A stretch of 64,000 bases of DNA from Didymella arachidicola. Its lineage: Eukaryota > Ascomycota > Dothideomycetes > Pleosporales > Didymellaceae. The first letter of the stretch is position 1. Each line of letters begins with the position of its first letter. The stretch spans positions 620,001 through 684,000 of the forward strand of contig CM049993.1 of NCBI GenBank assembly GCA_016630955.3. The letters run 5' to 3'. The translations under genes and the position numbers were made by a program. Positions 23,601-34,047 of this stretch are shown here, piece by piece. The notes below the pieces were generated by a model, which saw only the letters and a list, made by a program, of their open reading frames with translations, was not told the DNA's origin and ran no database searches.

Positions 23601-25533
23601 TCGACTTGACCTACATCATCGGAAATATTCCAAGACTTGGGCGTGCAAGGGTAGTCGAGCTTTTCGTAGTACATCTGTACGTCGCTGTAGATGAAGAGAG
23701 CCTGTAGGGTGCGGATGATTTCGAGCGTGATGTAAAGAGAGATAGGCACCAAGTTCTGGAACAGAATGACACCAGCCCAAAAGGCAATAACACCATCTGT
23801 TGCTGGGTTGCCACCGTAGGATCCGTACTCGAAGCTGGAATGCGAGGTATCGTCTCTGGCCCAAGTAACACCAAGAACAAGTCCAGAGACCAAGCACATA
23901 AGAGCCAAGATGATGAAGTTGTAGATAACGTTCCAGTTGAGATCCTTCGAGATCCTGGCGCGCTTACTGGGCGTGACACCAGAGTTGATCATGATCTTGG
24001 TCTCCTCTCCAGTGAACACAACCACGCCGAGGACCCACTCGGTGTTTCGCAACTGACAGCCACGCAGGAGCAGGTTGTTGATCGAGATGGGCTCGGCCAT
24101 TTCGTACGTGGGTGCTTCTGGGTTTTTAGCGTCGTGCTGCTGCCACCTGATGACAGCGCTGTAGGAATATAAGTTGGAGTGTGGACCTTCGCTTTCGATC
24201 GCAAACTCTGCGCGCTCGCAGTGGCGGGCGTGGCGTACATCCCGAGTGCAGTGCAGGGCGTTCCTAACTTTCAGATTCGTCTCTCCATCCAAGTTCTTGG
24301 TCTCAACATAGCAAGCACCATCGTCAGATGATGTCGAAAGGACAATTACGTCTGCAGGGATCTCCTCGTCATTGTACAGACGGACAAAATCGCCAACCTG
24401 CACACTCTTCCACGCGTCTTTCTTGAAGCGAGCCTTCTCTGGAGAAGTCTTGAAAGGGTTGAGCACGCTACCCCAGAACTTTTTCGTCGAAGTTCCCTTC
24501 GAGTCATTGCCACGGATCTTGTCATTCTCACCAGGACCGCCGTGTTCGGTGGGAGAAGGGGAGTGGCTAGGCGATGCGCCAGGTAGAGGCGAAGGGACGG
24601 GTGTCATTTGGATGCCCTCCTGGGCGTCAAAGTATGACGACCTGCGAGTCGCAACGGATGCCCTTCGAGTATCGATCGAGGGCCGGGAACCTTCCATGCC
24701 ACGCTCACGGTCCTCCTTGCCCTTTCCACCCTTGTTCTTTTTGGAGAGGCCCTTCATGAGCCTATATGTAGTGATGATCGCCTTGGTGCATGCCTTTTTG
24801 AACTTCCTCCATGGCGAGACGGTATCTTCGGCGGTGTTGACATTGTTGAAGTCGACAAGTCGGTGCACAGGCGCGTTGTTGAGGTCATTATCGAGCACTG
24901 TTCTCCTCCAGTCCTCGACAGCATCCTTGACAGCAGTTACGGAGATAATGACAATGAGCGGCACGGCGTTCAAGGCTGGATTCGAGGCTCCAAAAATCTG
25001 GAAGATCTACAGGATGTGCTGTTAGCGCTGCACTGACCACTATTCCGATATGAAGGAGTACGTACACCCAGGATAATAATAAACAAGAAGTAAATGTTGG
25101 CGATGTTGTGAAATTGAAACCACAAGTTCTTCGGTATGAAGCTTATAGGGGTGTATTTGGCGGTTCGTATCTTGTTGCGCGCGTACGAGTGGATAGGGTG
25201 GCCGTCTTCGTCGCGTTCAGAGGGAGGCAGCGGCACGTTGAAGTAAACTCTGCGCCCTGAATCCTCGTCGTCGTTGCCGGCATCTGAGGACTCGGGCGAC
25301 TTGTCCCCCTCAGGGACGCCTATCGAGCCGCCTTCCTTGCCCAGCGAGTCTCTCCTCTCCCCTGAGCCTATTCGTCGGTGCAGGCGCTCCTTCAGCGAAT
25401 GCCGCTTGTTCTCAGCCTTTGTACCGGTCGCGCGGTGCGTTGCCCATCGTATCCTCTTCACTGGGTTCGAGATCTCTGGCTCGAGCTCGGCGAACGGCGG
25501 CTGCAGGTTGGCGTTGGCGTTGTTGGAGCTCAT
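20644..25533 (-). CDS. P4-type ATPase, phospholipid flippase of the Dnf1/Dnf2 class
   Basis: Four exons: 25066-25533, 22061-25006, 21782-22011 and 20644-21733, giving 1,577 aa. The join points keep conserved text intact (FIIILG to IFQIFGAS, ANFFYK to NIVWTF, PKFW to AYMVDGV). P4-ATPase marks are present: DGETNLK in the actuator domain (about residue 396), the PISL membrane motif, the phosphorylation loop FSDKTGTLTQN with Asp near 630, and GDGANDVAMIQEAHVG in the hinge. The text around KLDYPCTPKSWNISDD is very close to yeast Dnf1/2 as I remember it. These pumps move phospholipids from the outer to the cytosolic leaflet at the plasma membrane and endosomes, usually with a Cdc50-family partner, which is not in the window. 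The cytosolic N terminus carries a long Ser-rich insert and the tail is Ser/Pro-rich, both likely regulatory by phosphorylation. Confidence 0.93.
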
Positions 25534-26967
25534 GGCTGCAAGACGGACGGCGGAGATTCGGGGGTGCTGCAATGGCCGGCCGCAGCCGGAAAGGCCTCTA
25601 TGCTGTCGAAGCCGCCAATGCGCCTGTCGTGCTGAGAGCGGTGGTTGTCGAGGTCGTTGTGCGGTGCAGCTGTGGGCAGAGCGGCGGGTGGTGGTGGTGC
25701 TGCTGCGAAGGGGGTGCGAATGTACAGGAGGCAAGGCCGCGATGACCAACCAAGGACGCGGGCGTGCTTATGCAGATATTATGGAACCCCGGGGACGCGA
25801 GTGATGGGCAGCGCTTCCCAGCAACACCAAAACAGCAACACGGTCTGAGCGCAGCGAGCGTCGGTCGGGGTGCGAGGCTTGCCTGTTTTGCGCAGCAAGA
25901 TATGTCGTCGGTGTCAGCGGTGTCGTCGAGCCCATGTGCGGGAATAGAGGAAAGTGGCACTGGCGGATGCCCGGAGGCCGCCAAAACGTCGCTCGCGCTG
26001 AGTGCACTTCTGCGCGTTGCTTACTGCGCCTTCGGCCGGAGGGCTGCGGCGTTTACACGTTCCCGCCCCGAGCGAGTTGCACTAGACCGACTGCACCAGC
26101 AAAGATGCTTTTTCGTCCGTGTAGAGTGCCTAGGTCGAGCAGCTTGGGAACAGCGGCCGTCACTGCCGCTCGCGTGCTGCGTGGCCTCAAAATGATCTCG
26201 CAGCCGCCGTGCAACGCTCACGACGGCTGCTGGTGAGACGCAACGCCCTTGAGAGCTGCTGAGCTTCACTGGTCGCAGCCCTGTAAGCAGCGTGCTTGAC
26301 CTTGGTGCCCCAGCCCCGGCGCCCGTCAGCGCCAGCGACCACGACTGTCATCCATCCATACACATTGTGAGCAAACAGCGAGTCTCAATACCGAGCATGC
26401 CTTCAGCCGTCCGCTTCCTTGCGCTTTCGTGTCCCTCTCGAGCATGGCACCCAAGACGTTTCTAGCGCATCGTACTGGCTGCTAGTACGGGGCCTTCCCC
26501 TCTAGCGGCTCGTACGAAGCTGCTGTTAATTTGGGCACGGCGGAAAAGATATTGGAGCTGTGTGACCCTTGTGCAGGGAAGGTGACACGGTGGGCCCTGG
26601 GAGCGCGCTCATGCAGATCAATGCGAAGCAATCAAACAGCCTCACCGGGGACTAATTACGCTGTTCCTTCTCCAAGCTTTCCCAACTGCATGTAAATTGC
26701 CCATGCTGCACCATCAGGGCGACATGCTTGGAAATGGAGAGTCGGCACTCGGATGCGGACGAGGAGCATTCCGCTGCACGTCGTTGATGGGCGGCACACG
26801 CGTCATGCCCGTCCTTTGGCTCCCGTAATTCGATGCTAGCGCACAAGATCCAATCCCGTGAGAGCGCGCCGTTGGATTTGCGTGCGGGCCAAGCATTCCG
26901 ATTCCACCCCACTCTATCAATAACGCGTCACGCGTCACGCGTCGCTGCAGCTCAGTAGACGGCCGCC
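25534..26967. promoter_or_regulatory. Divergent promoter interval, flippase (minus) / PIP-box protein (plus)
   Basis: 1.43 kb between two divergent starts, GC-rich near the flippase start. Open frames in the region have low-complexity residues and no family signal. The plus-side end carries three MCB elements, listed separately. Confidence 0.5.
26923..26942 (+). promoter_or_regulatory. Triple tandem MCB element (ACGCGT x3)
   Basis: ACGCGT occurs at 26923-26928, 26930-26935 and 26937-26942, an exact 7-bp period, ending 25 bp before the ATG at 26968. ACGCGT is the MluI cell-cycle box bound by MBF (Swi6 with Mbp1/Res-type partners), which drives G1/S genes in yeasts. Other ACGCGT copies noticed in the window are single. 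Assignment to the downstream gene is by position. Confidence 0.7.
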
Positions 26968-29239
26968 ATGAAGTGCCAGGGCTCGTCGAACAACAAGAGC
27001 ATCCTGCACTTCTTCAAGAGTGTTCCCCGCATATCGCCGGAGGAGTCTCCAGGTACTACTGCACCTTGCACATGGGTTGTTGCCGCCTCAGGCTAACGAC
27101 TCGAACAGCAACAGCAAATACTGCCAGCAAGAATGCCGTGCAGCCACCCGTACCCAGCGGCACTGCGCTGCCAGATCGTGCGCAGACATCTGCTCCTGGT
27201 CCGTCGGTATCCTTTGGATCGAATGCCTCCACTGTAGAAGACGCACCCACCGCCGAAGATATCGTTATGACATCGATCGAGACGCTGCCGCCCACCACCT
27301 CGCAGACCTCTGCAAACTCACGCGCGAGCAAGCGAGTCTTATCGAACGGCAAGGAAGCTGTTCTAAACTCAGACTCAGACTCAGATTTCTTGGAAGAGCT
27401 AGACTTCAAGGTTGGCACTCCTGCGCCCAAACTGCCGAGATATCCAACACACACCGGACGAACAACACGGAGGACTGCTCTTGAGGATGAGCCTGAGCTA
27501 CGCAGACCCCATAAATCAGTGCAGAGTAACGGCAAGCGATCGTTCAACCAGCTTATGGAGACTGCGCAGAAAAATCTGGACACCGAGAGGAAGATTCAAG
27601 AGCGCAAAGCCGAATTAGCCAAGGTAGAGGGAGAAGAGGAGCGAGCATCAGTACCGACGGACCCAGAAAAGGACACACTCAAAGAAGCCATCCAGGCCGG
27701 TGGTGACTCGGACCAGGCTGATCGACTATACACAGCTATGCGGAGAACGAATGAAGTGCGAGCGCTCACTGCCTACCATTTCTTTGAGGAGCCCTCGATC
27801 TTGTCTCGAGAGCCTCCCTTTCCTCAGGAGAGCTTGCCAGATCACGGCTGGGCTACGTATTTCATGAGTGCGTTCTAAGGTCTGCAAAGGTGACTCTACT
27901 GACATCAAGCCAGCGCCGTCTCTTCGAGATCAAGCCTTCGTGACTGGGTTTGCGCAGCAAATTTTTCGCCTACATGAGCTCCCAAAGGAGATTGCCACTT
28001 GGATGATAGACCAAAGTAAGACTTCTCAGTTTGTGTGAACTATATTTGCTAACGCGAATAGTATACCTCGGTCACAGTGCAGCGTTGGATCAGAAATATC
28101 TCGAGATACTCCAGATGCACAATGAGCAACTGCAAAAGCAGTTGAACCCAAAACGTCTCGATCTCATGTTCAAAGCTGTTGGTGCTCAAATTGATAATCT
28201 AGACGTCGATGCTGAAGTAGTACCCACTGAAGCGCATGCAAAGAATGAGCACCCACTATCCCCGTCGCTCAAACGCATCGCAATGCTCTTGACGTCAGCT
28301 GCGCCATGGTAAGTCAACTCGATTGTTCTATAGGCCCAGGCTGATCTTCTCAGGCTCGACCCGAAGGCTAGAGTCCGCGCGTTGCTTTTGCTGTGTCACA
28401 CCTGCTTAGACGATCGTCTACTGCTGCATCAAGATGTCTTGAACTCGGTTCAAGATGCTATTGAAGCAGTCGTTTGCCACCATCACAACGTGACCCCTGG
28501 CGTAGGAAGCCCTCCACTGGCTAGCGTATACTCTCTGATCACTTCTCAGCTCACCTGTGTCATACCGAACCTGCTTTCGCGCGTCACCAACCCCCTTCTA
28601 CAAGCAAACCTCATACACGCATTTCCAGCAAGTTCTCCATTGACAGCGTATCTACGGCGACATCTGGCTTTGTCATTCCTGTTCTACCCCAAAACGGTCG
28701 ATGTGCCCCTCACAGATCCCCAGCTGCTTAAGCTCATCCACGACCATCTTGACGAGTCGCCACACTATCGCATGAGCAAGAATACGAACTATAGTCACGT
28801 CGCAGCCCGCTTTGGACTCTTCGATGTCGCAATCGGACCTGGACCGGGCACAGTTCCTTACATCCCATTGATTAGCCCTCCACCCTCAGAAACGGGTTCA
28901 TCGCCACCTCTCGTACCAACGCCCGAGTCTTCAGAGGTGAGAGCGTTCAACAAAGAGGTCGACGCACTCGCACAACACATCAAGCTAATCGGGAACTTTA
29001 TTGTCGAAACGGGTGCGGCACTCGACCTGACGATCCTCGAGGCCAAGGAGCGTTGCGAGAGGCTGTTCTGGAGATTACAGCATGCGGTGCGCATCGGAGG
29101 AAGAAAGACAGAGAACATTTTCGGTGATGATGATGGGAAACAGCTCAGGGTCAAGAAGTTTTTCAAGCCGCTTCCAAAGAGGGCGGTTCAACAGGAGAGC
29201 ATCTTCGACCAGGAGGAGGAGACTGAGCTCTCCGCGTAG
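26968..29239 (+). CDS. Nuclear protein with N-terminal PIP-box-like motif; possible Nse6/SLF2 (CANIN)-like
   Basis: Five exons: 26968-27052, 27109-27867, 27914-28015, 28062-28308 and 28354-29239, giving 692 aa. All introns are GT-AG (45-56 nt), and the joins read ESPATANT, YFMTPSLRD, MIDQIYLGH and APWLDPKAR. The extreme N terminus has NNKSILHFFKSV near residues 8-19, close to a PCNA-interacting PIP box (Q-x-x-I-x-x-F-F), with Asn in the Gln position. Residues 30 to about 230 are polar with an acidic DSDSDSDFLEELDF patch. From about 250 onward the sequence is helical and HEAT-like (TGFAQQIFRLHELPKEIATW, LLLLCHTCLDDRLLL). This layout recalls the SLF2/FAM178 and fungal CANIN proteins that work with SMC5/6 loader subunits, but I cannot confirm that from memory. 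The MCB sites upstream fit a replication/repair role. The gene is certain; the family is tentative. Confidence 0.8.
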
Positions 29240-30839
29240 ACTTCGGTGCAGGTTCCATGCGAGAGATCAAGGTCGTCGGTGCACGGCTACCGAGCGTATT
29301 GAGTCGTTTTATCATTTGGGGAAATACGTCAACAATGCAATTGAGGCCCACCATACAATCGCGAACGCGAGAACACCATCACTCTCCAAGTGAACAGCCA
29401 CTGCAGTACGTGCGTGCGCTCAGAGCTCGCAGCCTCACCGCGACATGTGTCGTTCAGGGGGATCTACAGCGCAGCCTCGCGCGGTACGTGTCGCCCGAGC
29501 GCTGCGGCACAACGGCATCCAGACCTCGAATCATCTGAGCGTAAGCATCAGGATTGCGCAACACCATCCTTCGCGCGGTCCCGCGTTGCATGTCGCAATC
29601 TCAGAATCCTGTACATTCCGGCTGCAGTCTTGGAATCGAATGGATGCGCAGCATCCTGCTCTGCTCGCCCGTGCCGCATCCTTCGCGCACAAGCTGCGCG
29701 AGCCGCCAAGCCAGTCTACCTAGCGCTAGAAGCGGAAGTGCGTGATACTCTGCGAGCTGCTGCATTGGGCAATACTGCTCTGCGCGGGTTGCATAAGCGA
29801 GGGTCGCGGGTTTCCTGCGGGAGAGGAATTCGTTGGGTGGTGTAAGCACTCGGGAGAGTAGTCTGTGATGCGGTGAGCATGGCGAGGAGACGGCAAGTGC
29901 TAGCTGCATGTCGTAGACCTAGCGAATGGCTCAAGGTCCGCGGTATGCTGGCTTGCTCGTTCGTGCCTTGCTCGAGCGAGAGAGCTTGTTGTGCGTCTTT
30001 GCTCGTGCTGATACGGTAGCAGGTTCCCAGCGCTCATATTGCACATGAGTCGTGCAGCGGAAAACTCTCAATGCGCATCTCCACCTCCAATGTCCGTTGC
30101 GCCTTTGTGATTCGGCAGCGGAGCCAGTTTGGCCCGAGGGCCCGCAGCGCTCTGAGAAGGGCGTCTGCAGGATGGTAAGCTCGGTTCGCTCCCCGAGCCC
30201 TGTCGCGACAGGAAAGCTAGGTCTCCCGTGGAACCATGCAGGTGTTTGAGGTCTGGATGCTGGGACCACGCTGGCGCTGGGTCAGGGGTCTAAGGGCTTC
30301 AATTGCGTTCAACTGCTGAGTGGAGACCGGGTGAGGGCTTGGCCGGATGTTGTTGGTTTCGCGTCGTTTCCAGTTGTGCCGGCTGCCGACGGTGGACTTG
30401 GGAGATGCAAGTGTGCTGTGGCTTGAGGTAAAGGTGGTGACAGCTGTCGAGAGTGCTTGGGAGGCTTGGTATTCGAGTTGAGGGTGGTAGGGACGATGTC
30501 CTATCTGTAGTTTAGCGATTGTGAAGGTAGTTTGCTTTGGGCTTTGGATCATGCTGAATCGTAGAGAACACTGGCGTCTAAATCTGAAGTATTTTGTGCG
30601 AAAGATCTAATTGCTCTATGAAATGCTATGTGCATGTGAAAGGTAGTTGAAAAGAGAGGTGGATCCAGCGCCGCTGGTCCTGTCATTACTGCATCACTTC
30701 ATACCTGAACATGAGGGAAAGAAAGAGACGTTCAAGATTGGGTATATGTTTGGTCAGCCCTTCGTCCCATCTCCTCCAAAACCCACAAAGCTCTCCTGAT
30801 GCTTCGCTCCTCTTCTGCATCTTCCTGGTCGAATCTGCT
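29240..30839. other. Convergent intergenic region, no gene recognised
   Basis: 1.6 kb between two stop codons. A 151-codon plus-strand frame near 29390-29845 is Ala/Arg/Ser-rich with no recognisable core. I see no supported feature. Confidence 0.5.
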
Positions 30840-31561
30840 CTAAAGACCGCCGCCATTCTTCTCGTCGATGTGTCTGTAGCGCTCTTGCTCCATCCTGTAC
30901 TTCAGGACCATTGCCACGCAGAGGACCAAGATGAAGTCAATACCGACGATGCCAAAGGCTGCAGTAAAGATCTGATCAAGGTATCGATTGGTGAATGACG
31001 AGAAGGGACGAATGCATCCACCCTTTTGAGCTGCAACGAGAGCGTTGGTGCACGTTGAGTCCTGGACGAATGGGGGCGTAGTGGCGTTGACATATCCACA
31101 GCAGTTGAACTAGTCCATGTGAGCACTGGATCTCGTCTTCCTGAACGCGCCGTTCCTACCTTTTGTTGTAAAAGAGACTGGATCTGTGGCGTCTCTCGTC
31201 CCCAAAGCACGCTCAAGTTCCGGCGCGTTTGCAGAGTCTCCACCCAGATAGCAACACCCAGACTGAGTGTGAAGAGGGCACAGATGACTACAAACCAGCC
31301 CTGGGCGCGGAGCCAGCCACGATTTGTAGGAAGGAAGAGTGCCGGCAAGGACAAGAGGAAGGTAGCGAAGACGAAAATGGCATTGACAACACCGGCCGTC
31401 AATGGGCATTGGCCGAGCAGCAGGTTCTGAGTGACGTTTTGGACGGTAGGCTTTTCTTGTATTGCTGCCTCCGACATCAACGAAAAGCCCAACAGCAGTC
31501 CTCCGCATCCAGCGAAGAGGAAATCGAAGCCGATGAAGGCCAGCATCAACTTGTTCGGCAT
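30840..31561 (-). CDS. Tetraspanin (fungal Tsp3/Pls1-like)
   Basis: Two exons, 31160-31561 and 30840-31109, with a 50-nt intron (donor gtagga, acceptor ctag) falling just before the hallmark; 223 aa. Four hydrophobic segments are visible: LMLAFIGFDFLFAGCGGLLL, VVNAIFVFATFLLSLPALFL, WFVVICALFTLSLGVAIWVE and, near the C terminus, IFTAAFGIVGIDFILVLCVA. Between TM3 and TM4 lies the extracellular loop with FNCCGYVN, the CCG motif of tetraspanins, plus further cysteines (STCTNA and KGGCIRP). Tetraspanins organise membrane microdomains; fungal Pls1 is needed for penetration-peg formation in some plant pathogens. Which fungal subclass this is cannot be decided here. I chose the ATG at 31559-31561, which gives MPNKLMLAF; there is no earlier in-frame ATG. 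Confidence 0.85.
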
Positions 31562-33234
31562 GATGGCGGTTTGCAAATGGTAGAGTGGCGTCCTGCGGCT
31601 CGGTAACGGTACGATAGATTGGGTTAAAGAATGGAAGTCGAGCGCAGCGAAGCCGTCCGGCGTGCTCTCGATGGTCTACGACAAGTGCAATTATTAGGTA
31701 TATTGGAGAAACGAAGAGGAGAAGAAACAGCAGCCACGGCGGGAAAACAGAGAATGCATGGCATTGCGCAGACGGGCAGCTGGAGCATTAAGAGGCTCTG
31801 CTGGGCGCGTCGCAATCGGACGGCGACGAGGCGAGTGTGGTTTCAGTCGTGTTCGAGCATGTCCGCCGACCAATTACCGTCGCGGAGGTCCAGGGTGGTT
31901 CGATGCGTCTGGCGCTGAGACTGTCCGTGGAGAGTCACGCCATCAGCAGGCTGAGAGGCCCGCGAGTGAGTTTGCGTGTCACCAGGAAGCACACATCGAG
32001 TCTACCAGCAGCGGCATCACGAGCGACGTTGGTGTTGAGCGCCACGGTGCATGCCGGTGTGGGATGTTGGTGGCGCCTGCAGCGAGGGGAGCGCTCGACG
32101 CTCGGCGCGATGCCGAGTTGGGCAGGAGAGACTGCAGGATCGAGGCTAGTGGGCCTCATGTAAGCAGCTAGCAGGCCAAAGTGGGCCCCGGGTGCGCGCG
32201 CAGACGGTGAGTGGTGGGAAAAAGCTTGGGCTCGAAGCAGCATGGCGCTTTTCGTGATGAGGGAAGTGCCCGCTGCTGCTCTTCTCAAAGCGTACTGACA
32301 GCTTGAACGCGTCTCAAACGCCGTCAGTAGAGTCCAATTGCGCGCAGAAAACAGCGCTGCGCACACAGAGCAGATAGACATCCATCAAGCCCACCCCCAG
32401 GGCCTGGTCCCCCGCGCCCATTCCTCCCAAGCGCGATCTGCGATTCAGCGTTGACCAGGGTCGATGCTCAAGCCCGCCCCCCGTCGCCTGCAACCACGGC
32501 AGGCGTCTGGTCTGGCACTGGCACCAAAGCAGCTGCTATACTTTCCCCTCCGCCGCCCGTTTCACTCTTTCCCCAATCTCTCTCGCTCTTTCCCTCTCTG
32601 AGACAGCTCTCTCGCACCTGCACCACCCAGCGCGTGCCCTGCGTCGCGCTGCCTATCGCTGCCATTCCTGCCAGACTCCCGCGGCCAAGCTCCAGCAAGC
32701 TCCCAGGGCTCGTCCCAACTGCTTTCGGCGCGCCTCTCCACAATAACGCTGCTCTCTGCTCGCACTGGTACGTACCGCGCGCTGTTGTTGTTCGCGGCCT
32801 GCGCGCTTTTGTCGCACCCCAGCCATCCATCCTCCCACCCCCCCGGCCCGCCGAGCCCTCGCTAGCCCGCCAGTCACGGCCGCTGGCCTGCGCGCCCGAG
32901 CAGGTGCGGTCCTCTTGTTCGCCGGCAGCGCCGTGCAACCGAGCTCTTGCTCTCTCCTTGCATTCCTTGCTCGCCGCATCCAAAGGGTTCAGCATCCGCC
33001 TCTTAACTTGTCTCGTTCTGTCCCCAAGCGCGCCTGCTTTTCCCCATTCATCGACCCGGGCCTAACCCGACTCCAGACCGCTGCACTCGTCTGCTCTGCC
33101 TGATACGCGCAGCGCTGCCCGCCAAACAGACGCCGAGCATAGCGAGGGTCTCCCCACAAACAGCCGCCCAACGCAGTTAGGACGTCCACCGCCAAACACC
33201 CGCAACCAACGACAGCGCGCGACACACCACCGCC
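31562..33234. promoter_or_regulatory. Divergent promoter interval, tetraspanin (minus) / MCM1 (plus)
   Basis: 1.67 kb. The 800 bp before the MCM1 start are C/T-rich on the plus strand, as in a long 5' leader, and contain long but low-complexity frames (for example 32451-33065), which I do not accept as genes. Nothing else is supported. Confidence 0.5.
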
Positions 33235-34047
33235 ATGGCCAGCGAAATCACCGAGCACGACCAGAACGCGTCGCCCTCGCTGCACGACGACGGCAACGGC
33301 CAGCTGAATACTGATGCCAACCGCGGTACCAAGCGCCCGCGCCCTGCGGCCGACGACGACGACGACGACGATGACAAGCCTGGCCGCGAGCGCAGGAAGA
33401 TCGAGATCAAGTTCATCCAGGATAAGTCGCGTCGCCACATCACCTTCTCGAAGCGCAAGGCCGGTATCATGAAGAAGGTGCGTAATGCCACTAAATTGAC
33501 GCGCTGCCGCCTGCGAGAGGGGCACGGATGCGTTCCGCACGTCGCGTTCAACAACAACTGACTATGTGCACCAGGCCTACGAGCTGTCCGTCCTCACCGG
33601 TACCCAGGTGCTGCTGCTCGTCGTCTCGGAGACTGGACTGGTCTACACCTTCACGACACCGAAGCTGCAGCCCCTCGTTACCAAGCCCGAGGGCAAGAAC
33701 CTCATCCAGGTACGCTGCGCCGTCGCTGCACTTTGTCGCATTGCATCACTGACCATTTGCAGGCCTGCCTGAACGCACCTGAGCCCTCCAGCGGTGATGC
33801 CAACGGCGTCGACGACAACCAGGTCGACTCACCCGAGGACAACCACGCCCAAATGCCACCTGGCCAGCCTCGCGGCGTCCCTAACAACCAACAGGCCATC
33901 CCCCAGGCCTACATGACACCAGAAGCAGCTCTGCAGTACCAGAATTACCTCCAGGGCCACCAGCAATCACAGCAGTATCCCATGCCCCAGCATGGCATGC
34001 CCCGCCATCCCAGCCAGCACTATCCCCAAGACCAGAAGCTCGGCTAA
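33235..34047 (+). CDS. MCM1: MADS-box transcription factor, Mcm1/SRF type
   Basis: Three exons, 33235-33477, 33575-33709 and 33763-34047, giving 220 aa. The MADS domain (about residues 52-108) reads RRKIEIKFIQDKSRRHITFS, then KRKAGIMKKAYELSVLTGTQ and VLLLVVSETGLVYTF, close to yeast Mcm1. It is followed by the SAM-like extension TPKLQPLV...EGKNLIQACLNAP. The first intron cuts the domain after GIMKK. N-terminal to it is a run of nine aspartates, and C-terminal a Gln/Pro/His-rich activation-like tail. Mcm1 binds CC(A/T)6GG boxes as a dimer and partners with mating-type, cell-cycle and developmental regulators. In filamentous fungi it affects mating and development. Start ATG 33235 is in a good context (gccATGgcc). 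Confidence 0.96.

Noticed and set aside
32451..33065. Plus-strand frame of 204 codons before MCM1
   Set aside because: Pro/Ser/Ala-rich without a core, in a C/T-rich leader-like stretch.
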